DNA from: Enterococcus thailandicus
GTDB taxonomy: Bacteria; Bacillota; Bacilli; Lactobacillales; Enterococcaceae
Length of the DNA: 64,000 nt
Assembly (NCBI RefSeq): GCF_001886265.1
Contig: NZ_JXLE01000002.1
Span: 172,418 to 236,417 of the forward strand
Direction of reading: 5' to 3'
Shown: positions 25,620 to 35,307 of the stretch, one piece after another
How the letters are laid out: each line of letters starts with the position of its first letter
Numbering within the stretch: the first letter of the stretch is position 1
The notes under the pieces: model-generated
Seen by the model: the letters and a program-made list of their open reading frames with translations, nothing else
Databases searched by the model: none
What the model was told of the DNA's origin: nothing
Program-made: the position numbers and the translations under genes

Positions 25620-26726
25620 TTATTGATAGGTTTGTTTCTGGTCACAAACTTGTTCAATCACTTGCCAATCTAACTCAACACCTAAACCAACTCCTTGAGG
25701 AACGACAATATTTCCTCTTTCCATTTTTGCCGGTTTCTTTATGACGTCTGCAGTGTAATAACGATCAGCAGCTGAGATATCACCAGGAAAAGTAAAGATA
25801 TTTTGGCTAGCAAACTGTAAATTTAACGCTCGGCCAATTCCAGACTCGAACATTCCTCCAAGCCAAACTAGTAACTGATGTGTTTGACAAAAATCAACGA
25901 TTCGTAGAGCTTCTGTGATTCCTCCCACGCGTGGAATCTTCAAATTGATTCCTTGACAACTTCCTAGCGTATAAGCGGTTTTCACATCCTCCAATGTCCG
26001 AATATTTTCATCTAAACAAATCTTTGTCTGAAGATGTTGTTGAAGTCTGGCATGATCGACAAAATCTCGTTGATGAAAAGGTTGCTCAATCATCGCTAAG
26101 TTCAATTGATCTAGTTGTTTAAATAACTCTAAATCAGCGAATGTATACGCTGAATTTGCGTCTGCCATCAGGGGAACATCTGGGAACTCTTCACGAATAG
26201 CACTTAGTGGCACAATGTCATAGCCCGGTTTGATTTTCACTTTGATTCGCTGATATCCTTGTTCAAGATAATTTGATACTTGTGCAATCAAATCCTCTGT
26301 TGTCGCATGAATCCCAATACTGACACCAACTGGGATTTCTGATTTGTGGCTGCCAAAATAACTTTGTAAACTTCGCTGTTCTCGTTTCGCAAACAAATCC
26401 CAAACGGCCGTTTCCAATGCTGATTTTGCCATAAAATTTCCTTGGACAGTTTGAAACAATGACCAAACATCCCCTACCTTTTGCAAATCAGCTTGAAATA
26501 GACGTGGCACTAATTGCTGTTCGATAAGTTGCCGATCCGCACCAATCGTTTCTTCGATATAATCAGGTTGTTCAAAAGAAACTAGCTCTCCGTATCCTTG
26601 ATTGCCTAGCTCATCTTCTAAAATCAAAAGGTCTAACGCTTTTTCGTTAAGGACACCATAACTGGTTTGAAAAGGGGTAACTAATGGTAAACGTAGTTGG
26701 TACTGCTCAACTTTCATAATTTTCAT
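25620..26726 (-). CDS. menC: o-Succinylbenzoate synthase
   Basis: This enolase-superfamily enzyme (368 residues) dehydrates SHCHC to o-succinylbenzoate in menaquinone synthesis. Visible motifs are YQRIKVKIKPGYD (about 158-170, catalytic Lys pair), PLMADANSAYTF (Asp metal ligand near 186), AMIEQPF (Glu near 212), KICLDENI (Asp/Glu near 238) and NLKIPRVGGITEAL (Lys near 262). The start is ATG at 26726 after GAGGAAC; GTG at 26729 is an alternative. It is the last gene of the men operon, 13 bp after menH. Some members also racemise N-acylamino acids, but the context supports MenC. Confidence 0.95.
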   Translation of the reverse strand: MKIMKVEQYQLRLPLVTPFQTSYGVLNEKALDLLILEDELGNQGYGELVSFEQPDYIEETIGADRQLIEQQLVPRLFQADLQKVGDVWSLFQTVQGNFMAKSALETAVWDLFAKREQRSLQSYFGSHKSEIPVGVSIGIHATTEDLIAQVSNYLEQGYQRIKVKIKPGYDIVPLSAIREEFPDVPLMADANSAYTFADLELFKQLDQLNLAMIEQPFHQRDFVDHARLQQHLQTKICLDENIRTLEDVKTAYTLGSCQGINLKIPRVGGITEALRIVDFCQTHQLLVWLGGMFESGIGRALNLQFASQNIFTFPGDISAADRYYTADVIKKPAKMERGNIVVPQGVGLGVELDWQVIEQVCDQKQTYQ

Positions 26727-26739
26727 CACATGTTCCTCA

Positions 26740-27564
26740 CTAACAGTGCGTTTTTCTTTTTGCTAACCATTGAGACAATTTGTTCGCAAAAGCTTGTGAC
26801 TGTTCCAGATGCACACAGTGACCACTATCAGGAATAACTGCCAATGTCGAATGTGGCAGTTGCTGACACAACGTATCCCCAATAGCAAGAAATTTTGGAT
26901 CTTGTTCCCCTACCACGTATAGAACTGGTTGCTTTAACTCTTCTAATTCCAACCAATAATTTTTTTGTACACCTGTCCCCATAAACCACAAACTCATTGC
27001 CAAACCAAATTTATTTTGACTCAATCGCTCATCTCGAATCTTTTTTTGTATTTCTTTCGGTAATTTTTTTTGGCTAGAAAATAACGGAAGATTTTGCCAA
27101 AAATCTACAAAATCAACGAGTGGTTCACGCCATAGCCTGAGCGCTAATCGTCGGTCAGACTCTTTTCGCTGTTTTCTTTCTTGCTCGTCTACAATTCCAG
27201 GAGTTCCAGCTTCTAAAATGACACCAAGAAGTTTACTTGGATGCTCAATCGCCCAAGCTAATGCGACTCTTGCCCCCATAGAATAGCCTAAAACATACCA
27301 TTGGTTAATTCCTAATTCCTGTATCAACTGATTGAGGTCCTTCACTATTTCGGACAATTGATAACGCCACGGATGTACAAAAATACTTGATTCACCATGG
27401 CCAAGCAAATCAATGAACAGGAAATTATATATTGGATCTTGAAGCAACTGAAACGTTTGCCTCGTTCCAGTGAAACCATGCAAGCAAACAATCGTCTCCT
27501 TTGAAGGATCGTATTTTTGTTGCCAGCTATACGCATATTTTACGCCACGAATGATCTTATTCAT
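26740..27564 (-). CDS. menH: SHCHC synthase (2-succinyl-6-hydroxy-2,4-cyclohexadiene-1-carboxylate synthase)
   Basis: This 274-residue alpha/beta hydrolase removes pyruvate from SEPHCHC. Motifs are VCLHGFTGTRQTF (oxyanion region, about 24-36), FIDLLGHGESS, the nucleophile elbow YVLGYSMGARVALAWA with Ser near 94, YVVGEQDPKF near 224 (acid Asp), and DSGHCVHLEQ near 251 (His). The gene overlaps menD by 8 bp and precedes menC by 13 bp. The position between menD and menC fixes the assignment among the many similar hydrolases. Confidence 0.93.
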   Translation of the reverse strand: MNKIIRGVKYAYSWQQKYDPSKETIVCLHGFTGTRQTFQLLQDPIYNFLFIDLLGHGESSIFVHPWRYQLSEIVKDLNQLIQELGINQWYVLGYSMGARVALAWAIEHPSKLLGVILEAGTPGIVDEQERKQRKESDRRLALRLWREPLVDFVDFWQNLPLFSSQKKLPKEIQKKIRDERLSQNKFGLAMSLWFMGTGVQKNYWLELEELKQPVLYVVGEQDPKFLAIGDTLCQQLPHSTLAVIPDSGHCVHLEQSQAFANKLSQWLAKRKTHC

Positions 27565-29284
27565 TTATTTCACCGATTTTTTCTCGGTATTCAGCTACTA
27601 CCTCTTGCCAAAACTGCACTGGTTCATCTTGATTTCCTGCAATCTCAATCAATGTCCAACGATCAGCAAACCGACTTTTCTCGATTGCAAATTCAAATTC
27701 AGCTAAGGAAGTTGGTTTGATATACTGGCCATCGTATAAATCAGCCACTTTTGCAAAATCCAATGAAAGTGGTGTCTCAAATAACGGAGTAAAATCTGTT
27801 TTATCCAATTGTTTTTGCGGTAAAAAAGAAAAGATTCCGCCACCATTATTATTGAGTAATACAATTGTAACTGGTAACTTCAATGAACGGATCATTTGCA
27901 GTCCATTCATATCATGAAAAAGTGCCAAGTCCCCAATCAATAAATAAGTCCGTTGCATCGTAGCAGCTGAAATACCGGCTGCCGTTGAAACAATGCCGTC
28001 AATTCCATTGATTCCACGATTACCAAATACTGGATAAGAAGTGACGCTACTCATTGCATAACGGTCTACAAAACGAATGGCATTACTGTTTGATAAAAAA
28101 AGTTGTTCATCAGCATAAAGTAACTCACTCAATTTCAAGCTGGCACTACTTTCATTGAAAGACTGTGACAGGGTTTCTTTTTGAAGTACGACTTGTGCTG
28201 TTTCTTCAGCTTGCTTCCATCCATTTAGCCAGCTTGAATGCTTTTGTTTTTCTATCGAATCCACAGCTAGGGCTGATTGACAAAAAACGGAAATCGTGAA
28301 AGGTAAAAAGTAATTGGTTACGTGTAATAAGTCTTGCCACTGTTCTTGCTCATCGACTAACACAAAAGTCGTCGTTTCTCTAGTTAGTTTTTGTAAATAC
28401 AGCATGACATTTTTCGTAACTGGTAGCCGACCAAAACGAATCACTACTTCTGGCTGTTCCACATTGCTACTAGAGAAAATCAACTCGGCATGCTTCAAGT
28501 AATTCTCACTTTGACTACCACAGGTTGCTAAATTAGTTAGCGGATCGCCAATAATCGGCCAGCCCAAATACTCTGCAAGCTGGATCAACAATTGTGCTTC
28601 TGTTACACTCACTTCATTTCCAACAATCAATAATCCTTTTTTTTCCAACCAATCTGAAAGCTCTGGTATTGATTGGACTGCTTCTTCATTCTTCGTCAAT
28701 TTTTCACTTTTAAAAGATTTTTCTAACTGAAAATCTAAATCTGGTAGCAATGGCTCACGAAAAGGTAAATTGGCATGAACAGGCCCCATTGGTATTTGTT
28801 GAGCAGTATATCCTAGCTGGACACCTTGCCAATAACTATAACGTTGCATTGACTCCGAGCCTTCCGGAACAGCTAACTCCACAAATTTTTTCACATGGGT
28901 CCGATAAAGCTCCTGTTGATTCATCGTTTGAGGTGCACCCACTTCACGTAGTTCTGGCGGGCGGTCTGCAGTTAAAACAACCAATGGATGATTGGTTTCT
29001 TTGGCCTCACAAATTGCTGGATAATAATTTGCTGCCGCTGTCCCAGATGTACATAACAAGGCAACTAGTTCTTTTTTTGATCCTTTAGCTAAGCCTAAGG
29101 CAAAAAAACCCGCAGAGCGCTCGTCAACGTCAACGTAACATTCAACTTCAGGATCGCGAAAAAGCAATAGTGCTAGAGGTGTAGAGCGTGAACCAGGACT
29201 AATGACTACTTTCGTTAACCCACCTTCTTTTAAGCCTTGAATAAAAGCTAACAGATAACTAGTTGTTTCTTGTTTACTCGTCAT
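27557..29284 (-). CDS. menD: SEPHCHC synthase (2-succinyl-5-enolpyruvyl-6-hydroxy-3-cyclohexene-1-carboxylate synthase)
   Basis: This 575-residue thiamine-diphosphate enzyme joins isochorismate and 2-oxoglutarate. The N-terminal domain has VVISPGSRSTPLALL and the catalytic-Glu region VDERSAGFFALGLAKGS near 53-70, then ALLCTSGTAAANYYPAICEA. The C-terminal cofactor domain has FGNRGINGIDGIVSTAAGIS near 420 and GDLALFHDMNGLQMIRSLKLPVTIVLLNNNGGGIFSFLP near 450-490, the GDxx...NN metal/cofactor motif. It overlaps menF by 11 bp and menH by 8 bp, implying translational coupling. Confidence 0.96.
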   Translation of the reverse strand: MTSKQETTSYLLAFIQGLKEGGLTKVVISPGSRSTPLALLLFRDPEVECYVDVDERSAGFFALGLAKGSKKELVALLCTSGTAAANYYPAICEAKETNHPLVVLTADRPPELREVGAPQTMNQQELYRTHVKKFVELAVPEGSESMQRYSYWQGVQLGYTAQQIPMGPVHANLPFREPLLPDLDFQLEKSFKSEKLTKNEEAVQSIPELSDWLEKKGLLIVGNEVSVTEAQLLIQLAEYLGWPIIGDPLTNLATCGSQSENYLKHAELIFSSSNVEQPEVVIRFGRLPVTKNVMLYLQKLTRETTTFVLVDEQEQWQDLLHVTNYFLPFTISVFCQSALAVDSIEKQKHSSWLNGWKQAEETAQVVLQKETLSQSFNESSASLKLSELLYADEQLFLSNSNAIRFVDRYAMSSVTSYPVFGNRGINGIDGIVSTAAGISAATMQRTYLLIGDLALFHDMNGLQMIRSLKLPVTIVLLNNNGGGIFSFLPQKQLDKTDFTPLFETPLSLDFAKVADLYDGQYIKPTSLAEFEFAIEKSRFADRWTLIEIAGNQDEPVQFWQEVVAEYREKIGEINE

Positions 29285-30656
29285 TGCCTTTCACCCCTCT
29301 AATCATTGGTTGAAATTTCAACCTTGTTTCCAATCGTTCTGCTTCTGGATCTGAATCATCAACAATTCCACATCCAGCATATAATAAGCCTTGATTTCCG
29401 CTGAAAATACCTGAACGAATCCCCACTGCAAACTCACCGACATCTTCGGTTAAGTCAAGCCAACCAATTGGTGCGCCATAAAGTCCTCGTCCGGCGACTT
29501 CTTTTTCCGCCAGCCAACGTAAAGCCTCTGCCTTAGGCTCTCCACCTAATGCAGGCGTTGGATGCAATTCTCGAACAACATCTAGCAAACTAGTTTGCCC
29601 TTTCCTAGAACCTTTGACAGTTACAAATAAATGCTGAATATCTCGGTTTTTTAAAAGACTCTTATCTGAAACAAGCAATTCACCTTGCGTAAAATCTTTT
29701 AGCTGCTTTTTGATTCGTTCGACTACCACTTGATGTTCATATGAGTTTTTAGCGTCTTTTAAAAGTTTCAAACTATTTTCCTGGTCTTCTGTTTGATTTT
29801 TCCCTCGTGAAATTGAACCTGCAATGCCCGCTGTTGCAAACATCGTTCTGCTTGCTTCAACAAGTCGTTCAGGCGTTGCTCCGACGAAAGCTTGCTGTTT
29901 GTCCTCCAAGGCAAAAACATAAGTATTTGGTTGTTGTCGCAATAAATTTTCGACAATTGTTTCGATTGAAAAAGACTTTCCCTTGAGTTCCATTTGACGT
30001 GCTAGAACAACCTTTCTGAGTTTAGCATTTGTTTTTTTGATTTCCTCCACGCTTTCATCAACCAAGGAAACAAACGCGTCAACGTTTCGTTCTTTCCTAA
30101 CGACATTTGTGCATGAAGATTCGACAGGAGGGTGATCGAGTAAGTTCGCAACTTCATTTTCCAATGATTCAAAGTGTTTCTCAAGCCTTTTAAAAAACTC
30201 TGAGTCGCAAGTCTCTTTTTCTTGATGACAAGTTAGCGTGACTACGCAAAAATCCTCTCTTTGAGTAAACAAAATTTCAGGTAATACAAAGTAGCCATTT
30301 TCTAACTTCCCCCAAAATGATTCTTTCGCGCCCTCACGGTCAAACGGGAACCCACCGAATAAGATAGGTGCTTCTTTTCGTTTACTCACCATGCAAAAAC
30401 TTTTAAAAAACTCCTTCTTAAATCGCTCAATCGCTTCAAATTCTGTTTCCGCATTGAAAAACTGCTTCACTGTTCCTAACCCAATATAGCTTAAGTGACG
30501 GTCTGGGGTTTGCCAAAAAAAACGCGCACCACGGTAGTCGCTAGTTTTAGCAAATAATTGACCAAATTCTTGAGACGGAAGTTCATAACTATAACTAAAG
30601 TAGGCTTTCTCAGTTGAAGACACTTTTTCTTTCCAATTACTTAAGTTGATTTTCAA
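29274..30656 (-). CDS. menF: Isochorismate synthase
   Basis: This 460-residue chorismate-binding-family enzyme converts chorismate to isochorismate, the entry to menaquinone. The C-terminal catalytic domain has LRKVVLARQMELKG near 215, TPERLVEASRTMFATAGIAGS near 255, ELHPTPALGGEPKAEALRWL near 365, and GRGLYGAPIGWLDLTEDVGEFAVGIRSGIF near 390-420, with metal-binding acidic residues. The N-terminal part is the variable half of the family. It overlaps menE by 20 bp. Its substrate is supplied by the aro operon at 54-60 kb. Confidence 0.95.
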   Translation of the reverse strand: MKINLSNWKEKVSSTEKAYFSYSYELPSQEFGQLFAKTSDYRGARFFWQTPDRHLSYIGLGTVKQFFNAETEFEAIERFKKEFFKSFCMVSKRKEAPILFGGFPFDREGAKESFWGKLENGYFVLPEILFTQREDFCVVTLTCHQEKETCDSEFFKRLEKHFESLENEVANLLDHPPVESSCTNVVRKERNVDAFVSLVDESVEEIKKTNAKLRKVVLARQMELKGKSFSIETIVENLLRQQPNTYVFALEDKQQAFVGATPERLVEASRTMFATAGIAGSISRGKNQTEDQENSLKLLKDAKNSYEHQVVVERIKKQLKDFTQGELLVSDKSLLKNRDIQHLFVTVKGSRKGQTSLLDVVRELHPTPALGGEPKAEALRWLAEKEVAGRGLYGAPIGWLDLTEDVGEFAVGIRSGIFSGNQGLLYAGCGIVDDSDPEAERLETRLKFQPMIRGVKGNDE

Positions 30657-32076
30657 TATAATTCACTCTTTCTTCTGTCAGAAATAGTCGTTTCAATGGT
30701 TTGCCACTCGCCGTTTTTGGAATACGCGACACACTAAAGACTTCACTAGGATGTTTAAACGTTGCTAACGGTTGTAAGACTCTGGCTAATTCATCACTTG
30801 TTAAATCAGCCATTTCTCTCACTACTAAATAGGCTACTGGTCGTTGTCCCCAGCGTTCGTCTCTTCGTCCTACCACCACGACTTCTTGGATCAACTCACT
30901 CTGGAGCAACGTAGATTCAATTTCTGCAGGATAAATGTTTTCGCCACCAGAGATAATCAATTCGCTCATCCGGCTATCCACATATAAAAAACCATCTTCA
31001 TCCAGATGACCTAAATCCCCCGTTCTGAACCAGCCATCTTGTGTCCATGATTCTTCGTCGCGATAGTTTAAATAGTGACTAGCAATTGTCGGCCCTTTTA
31101 GTAAAATTTCTCCAGTAGTTTGCTGATCCTGGTTCGTTTCGATTTTCAACCTAGTTCCGGTCAACGGGACACCAGCAGAACCCAATTTTTCTGACGCTTT
31201 TTCTGGTGATAAAGCAACCACTTGTGAACAAGTTTCTGTCATTCCATAAGACTGGATTACCAATAGTTTTTTGACTACACATTCGCTTAACGTTTCCCGA
31301 TCAATTGGCCCACCACCCAATAATAGTTTTGGTGCAGTAGCATACCCATTTTCCGGAACAAGCGGTAGAAGGTCTTTTAACGTTTTTGTCACAACAGAAA
31401 GACAGATTTCTTGCCCTTCCAATAGCTCTTCATGGATTCTTTCTGGAGAAAAATTCGTATGTAAACGAACACTAATACCCAACATTAATGAACGCAACAA
31501 GATTGCCAAACCACTAATATGATACAGAGGTAAACAACAAATCCAGCTCTCAGAAGCTGTCAGTTTCATGTTCATCTTGGTTGCTAAAGCGCTGGCGCGA
31601 TGATTCGCAAATGTTTGTGGCACTCCTTTTGGTTTCCCTGTCGTTCCAGATGTATACATAATAGAAGCAATTTTTTCCTCATCATAACCAGAATCATGAT
31701 AGTCCAGTTGATCCACTACAGGCAATTGTGTTGGACTTGGAAATTCCAGTAAAGAACTAGTTACGGAAATATGTGCATGTTCTGTAATCAGCCACTTAGT
31801 TTCAGCATCAGCTAATTGAAATGCAACCTCCTCCGATGTCAGGTGTGTGTTTAAGAACTGAACTTCAAGACCTAACTCCCACAAAGCCAAAATTGTCAAA
31901 TAACATTGCTCTGAGTTTTGGCTATAAATGGCTACTCTTTGTTCGTTTTCAGGCAATTTTTGTGCAAAATAAGTCGCGTATCTTTGGACAAATTGGTTTA
32001 ATGCAGCAAAAGACCACCTTTTATTTTCAAAATAAAAAGCTGGTCTAGTTGGATGAAGCTGTGCTTGTTGCTGCAA
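30637..32076 (-). CDS. menE: o-Succinylbenzoate-CoA ligase
   Basis: This adenylate-forming enzyme has the P-loop SIMYTSGTTGKPKGVPQTFANH, the A5 motif QSYGMTETCSQVV, the A7-A8 motifs DGWFRTGDLGHLDEDGFLYVDSRMSELI and the C-terminal ASGKPLKR with the catalytic Lys. The start is unclear: the frame is open to 32244, which would overlap menB by 149 bp. The region WLQQQAQLHPTRPAF aligns with the usual MenE N-terminus and a good AAGGAG lies just inside it, so I place the start at the TTG at 32076, giving 479 residues. An upstream TTG or ATT start remains possible. Cytosolic, ATP-dependent. Confidence 0.88.
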   Translation of the reverse strand: MQQQAQLHPTRPAFYFENKRWSFAALNQFVQRYATYFAQKLPENEQRVAIYSQNSEQCYLTILALWELGLEVQFLNTHLTSEEVAFQLADAETKWLITEHAHISVTSSLLEFPSPTQLPVVDQLDYHDSGYDEEKIASIMYTSGTTGKPKGVPQTFANHRASALATKMNMKLTASESWICCLPLYHISGLAILLRSLMLGISVRLHTNFSPERIHEELLEGQEICLSVVTKTLKDLLPLVPENGYATAPKLLLGGGPIDRETLSECVVKKLLVIQSYGMTETCSQVVALSPEKASEKLGSAGVPLTGTRLKIETNQDQQTTGEILLKGPTIASHYLNYRDEESWTQDGWFRTGDLGHLDEDGFLYVDSRMSELIISGGENIYPAEIESTLLQSELIQEVVVVGRRDERWGQRPVAYLVVREMADLTSDELARVLQPLATFKHPSEVFSVSRIPKTASGKPLKRLFLTEERVNYIENQLK

Positions 32077-32095
32077 CCAACTCCTTGGATGTAGC

Positions 32096-32911
32096 CTATG
32101 GGAATTTAGGGAATTGATCAAAATCTGGTTCTCGTTTTTCTTTAAAGGCATCGCGCCCTTCTTGTGCTTCATCCATAGTGTAATAAAGTAACGTTGCATC
32201 ACCAGCAAGTTGTTGAATGCCAGCAAGGCCATCTGTATCAGCATTCATAGCAGCTTTAATCATGCGCAATGCCAATGGACTTTTTTTCAACATTTCTTCT
32301 GCCCATTCAATTGTCACATCTTCCACATCAGCTAGTGGAACCACCGTATTAATCCAATTCATTGCTAGTGCTTCTTCAGCTGTATATTGTTTGGTCATGA
32401 ACCAAACTTCTTTTGCTTTTTTATGACCTACGACCCGCGCTAAATAACCTGCGCCATAGCCGCCATCAAAACTACCAACATTAGGACCCGTCTGCCCGAA
32501 TTTGGCATTATCAGCCGCAATCGTTAAATCACAAACCAACTGCAATACATTTCCTCCACCAATTGACCAGCCCTTAACCATTGCAATTACTGGCTTGGGA
32601 ATCACACGAATTAAGCGTTGTAAGTCAAGAACATTTAAACGTGGAACTTGATCGTCACCAACGTAACCCCCATTCCCTCGAACTTTTTGATCACCACCAG
32701 AACAAAATGCCTGATCCCCAGCGCCAGTTAAAATAATGACACCGATATCTTGACGTTCACGACTAATTGTAAAAGCGTCCATCATTTCAAAAACTGTTTT
32801 TGGGGTAAACGCATTATGAACCTCTGGGCGATTGATTGTGATTTTCGCGATTTTTCCATATTGTTCAAATAAAATTTCACTATATTCTTTAATTGTTTGC
32901 CATGTTCTCAT
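32096..32911 (-). CDS. menB: 1,4-Dihydroxy-2-naphthoyl-CoA synthase
   Basis: This 271-residue crotonase-fold enzyme cyclises o-succinylbenzoyl-CoA. It shows [35 protein letters not shown] near 67-100, the oxyanion-hole segment [48 protein letters not shown] near 115-162, and the C-terminal [21 protein letters not shown], all typical of MenB. It is the promoter-proximal gene of the men operon (order B-E-F-D-H-C). A GAAGGAGGAAAATT ribosome site precedes the ATG. Confidence 0.97.
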   Translation of the reverse strand: MRTWQTIKEYSEILFEQYGKIAKITINRPEVHNAFTPKTVFEMMDAFTISRERQDIGVIILTGAGDQAFCSGGDQKVRGNGGYVGDDQVPRLNVLDLQRLIRVIPKPVIAMVKGWSIGGGNVLQLVCDLTIAADNAKFGQTGPNVGSFDGGYGAGYLARVVGHKKAKEVWFMTKQYTAEEALAMNWINTVVPLADVEDVTIEWAEEMLKKSPLALRMIKAAMNADTDGLAGIQQLAGDATLLYYTMDEAQEGRDAFKEKREPDFDQFPKFP

Positions 32912-33029
32912 AATTTTCCTCCTTCAATTCATCCTTTTTATTATACACAAGAACGAAAGAAAACGGTTAAAAATCGGCGGAATTTTTAGTATTCTGTTAT
33001 ACTAAGAAAAAGAACGGAGTGATATTTGT

Positions 33030-33389
33030 ATGAATTTATTGGAACATTTACAAATCAAAACGCTAGAACTTTCTCCAGAAAAAGTTGTCTTATCTTTAGA
33101 CATCCACGCCATTCATTTGCAACCTTATGGCTATCTACATGGCGGAATCAATGGTGTTTTGATTGAAACAGCTTGTAGCCTTGGCGCAAATCAACATTTA
33201 GAGCAACCTCATTTTGCTGTTGGTGTGGATCTACAAGTAAATCATCTCAATAAAGCACAGACGGGTACGTTAACTGTCATTGCTGTGCCAGACAAAGTTG
33301 GACGCTCTTTACAAGTTTGGCATGCAGACATTTTTTTAAATCAACAAACAAAAATCGCAGTCGGACGCTGTACCTTAGCTGTCAAATAA
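33030..33389 (+). CDS. menI: Hotdog-fold thioesterase, probable DHNA-CoA hydrolase
   Basis: This 119-residue single hotdog domain has the PaaI/MenI active-site segment YGYLHGGINGVLIETACSLGANQHL (about 33-57; Glu near 45 is the presumed catalytic residue) and the strand HFAVGVDLQVNHLNKAQTGTLTV. It is divergent from menB with a 118-bp shared control region. The men operon lacks any other thioesterase for 1,4-dihydroxy-2-naphthoyl-CoA, so hydrolysis of that thioester is the most likely job. The menI symbol rests mainly on context; other PaaI-like thioesterases look similar. Confidence 0.8.
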   Translation: MNLLEHLQIKTLELSPEKVVLSLDIHAIHLQPYGYLHGGINGVLIETACSLGANQHLEQPHFAVGVDLQVNHLNKAQTGTLTVIAVPDKVGRSLQVWHADIFLNQQTKIAVGRCTLAVK

Positions 33390-33435
33390 AACAGGTGAAG
33401 CTTTCAAGTTATTTTTGAAGAGCTTCACCTGTTTT
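33388..33435. terminator. Bidirectional terminator between menI and the MFS gene
   Basis: AAAACAGGTGAAGCT (33388-33402) and AGCTTCACCTGTTTT (33421-33435) form a perfect 15-bp stem flanked by A and T residues, placed between convergent genes and overlapping the menI stop. Confidence 0.9.
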
Positions 33436-33446
33436 CAGTAAAACGA

Positions 33447-34688
33447 TTAATGTTTAACTATTACTGTTTGAATGGTTTGATACATCACTACAATTGCACA
33501 GAAAATCAAGAAAATCCCCATAACTGCTGGCGCAGAATGTCCCAGCGAGACATATAGCTGTCCACCAATCAATGGTCCGATAACTCTTGCTAACGATTGG
33601 ATTGCTTGACTTCCACCTTGCACGCGTCCTTGTTCCTGTTGTGTAACTGCTTTGGATAAGAGGCCGTTGAACGCTGGCCCAAAAATTGAATCACCAAAAC
33701 CAAAGATAAACATTCCGATAATAAATAAACTTGGTTGGTGAAAAATTGTCGAACAAGCAATCAATACATAGCCAACAATTTCAGCACTCATTCCTAAGGT
33801 AACAATTTGACGATCCGTGAGCCATTTTAGTAGTCGAGGCATGATTAAGCTTTGAGAAAAAATATCTTGAATACCAATTATTGAAAAAACTAAACCGATA
33901 ACTGTCGGCTGCCAGTGAAAAGAATCAATCGTAAATTGAGAAAACACTGCTTGAAATGCACCGTTTGGAATCCAAAGCAAAAAACCGGCGAACAATAAAC
34001 GACTGACTTGCTTAATGGAAAGAATATTTTTTAATTGGGTAAATGGATTTAAGCGACTAACAGGAACTGCGGTCAAGCGACTTTCTTTTGCTAAACTTTC
34101 TGGCATAAAGAAGTACCCAAATAAAAAATTGAGAAACGTTACAAAAGCACCGGCAAACATTGGAATTGCATAACCAAAATTAGCAAGTAAACCACCGATC
34201 GTTGGTCCGAATACGACACCAACACCGGTAACAGCACTAATCCAGCCAAAATATTTCGTTCGTTCCTCAGCTGGAGTGATATCTGAAAAATAGGCAAAAA
34301 TCGTACCAATCGTCCCTCCCGTGAACCCTTCAATTATCCGACCAAGAAATAAAATCCAAAGTGCACCACCTAAACCAAATACTAAATAGCCAATTGTTGA
34401 ACCTAACAAGCAAATCAGCAACACAACTCGTCGGCCAAAGCGATCGCTTAATGCACCTAATCCAGGAGCTGCCAGAAAAACACAAACAGCATATACAGAA
34501 GTCAGTGCTGTCACTGCAAGTGCTTGATTGGCTGGATTACTGATATAAGGTTGAACTAAAAATGGAATCACAGGTGAAACAATTGTAAAACCAATGCCTG
34601 AAAGAAAAACGGAGATCAAACCAAAAAGAAAAGCCTTTTGGTCGATTTGATTACGTGATTTGATCGTATTTTGTTGATTAGAAAACAT
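33447..34688 (-). CDS. MFS multidrug efflux transporter (DHA1/TetA-like)
   Basis: This 413-residue, 12-helix transporter has motif A in the first loop, GALSDRFGRRVVLLIC (about 80-95), motif C in helix 5, GVGVVFGPTIGGLLANFG (about 150-168), and EGFTGGTIGTIFAYFSDITP in helix 4. The start is ATG at 34688 after AAAGGAG; the frame continues nine codons upstream without a site. A MarR-type gene lies directly upstream in the same orientation, and two near-identical 18-bp operator-like sequences sit in front of this gene. It probably exports a toxic compound sensed by that MarR protein (inference). Confidence 0.9.
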   Translation of the reverse strand: MFSNQQNTIKSRNQIDQKAFLFGLISVFLSGIGFTIVSPVIPFLVQPYISNPANQALAVTALTSVYAVCVFLAAPGLGALSDRFGRRVVLLICLLGSTIGYLVFGLGGALWILFLGRIIEGFTGGTIGTIFAYFSDITPAEERTKYFGWISAVTGVGVVFGPTIGGLLANFGYAIPMFAGAFVTFLNFLFGYFFMPESLAKESRLTAVPVSRLNPFTQLKNILSIKQVSRLLFAGFLLWIPNGAFQAVFSQFTIDSFHWQPTVIGLVFSIIGIQDIFSQSLIMPRLLKWLTDRQIVTLGMSAEIVGYVLIACSTIFHQPSLFIIGMFIFGFGDSIFGPAFNGLLSKAVTQQEQGRVQGGSQAIQSLARVIGPLIGGQLYVSLGHSAPAVMGIFLIFCAIVVMYQTIQTVIVKH

Positions 34689-34716
34689 AAAAAACTCCTT
34701 TGTTATAAATATCATA

Positions 34717-34767
34717 TTGTGTCCTAGGCAACAAAATAATATTCTTTTTTTGTGTCCTTGTCAACAA
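34717..34767. promoter_or_regulatory. Paired MarR operator candidates
   Basis: TTGTGTCCTAGGCAACAA (34717-34734) and TTGTGTCCTTGTCAACAA (34750-34767) match at 16 of 18 positions and start 33 bp apart, about three helical turns. The first is nearly palindromic around CCTAGG. They occupy the promoter of the MFS gene. Confidence 0.75.
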
Positions 34768-34779
34768 TTTTTACGCAAA

Positions 34780-34808
34780 AAAATAGAGCGAATGATTCGC
34801 TCTATTTT
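34780..34808 (-). terminator. Terminator of the MarR-type gene
   Basis: AAAATAGAGCGAA and TTCGCTCTATTTT form a 13-bp stem with a 3-nt loop, followed on the minus strand by a T-run. It separates the MarR-type transcript from the MFS promoter. Confidence 0.9.
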
Positions 34809-34839
34809 CAGTCAACATTTTGCTCTCTAAATTTTCTTC

Positions 34840-35307
34840 TCACAAACCTAATTTCTCGATTTCCTGATTTAGATGTTGGTCATACTTTGCTAAAAAAAGC
34901 CCTAATTCTTCATACTGTTGTTCCGTCACTTGGTCAAAAATCACTTGGTCTCGTTGCTGAAATTCTTGATGTGTCCGTTCGTGCACTTCAAAAACTTCTT
35001 TTCCCTTCCCAGTCAATTTGAAATAAACTTCTTTTTTATTGTCAGGTTTTTGATAACTTTCGATATAGCCTTTTTTCACTAATTTTTTAGTTATTTTACT
35101 AATTGCACTTCTTGTCATAAATAATGAACTAGCAAGCTTAGTCACATTTGAGTCCTGATTTTTCCCGATGAATTCGATACAGTGGACTTCTGATGGCTGA
35201 TAGCCTTCTAATCGTTTTTCCATTGTTAATTTGTTCAGCCACGCCATTTTGCTGAAAACATTTCTTGCTTTATCCATAACGGCTGCATTTGTTTCCTTTT
35301 TGCCCAT
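34840..35307 (-). CDS. MarR-family transcriptional regulator
   Basis: This 155-residue winged-helix protein contains LTMEKRLEGYQPSEVHCIEFIGKNQDSNVTKLASSLFMTRSAISKITKKLVKKGYIESYQKPDNKKEVYFKLTGKGKEVFEVH, the MarR helix-turn-helix (about 55-80) and wing (about 88-100) with its conserved D-x-K/R-K/R segment. ATG at 35307 follows GGAGGGC; the frame extends 20 codons further without support. It most likely represses the MFS gene that follows. The ligand is unknown. Confidence 0.9.
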   Translation of the reverse strand: MGKKETNAAVMDKARNVFSKMAWLNKLTMEKRLEGYQPSEVHCIEFIGKNQDSNVTKLASSLFMTRSAISKITKKLVKKGYIESYQKPDNKKEVYFKLTGKGKEVFEVHERTHQEFQQRDQVIFDQVTEQQYEELGLFLAKYDQHLNQEIEKLGL

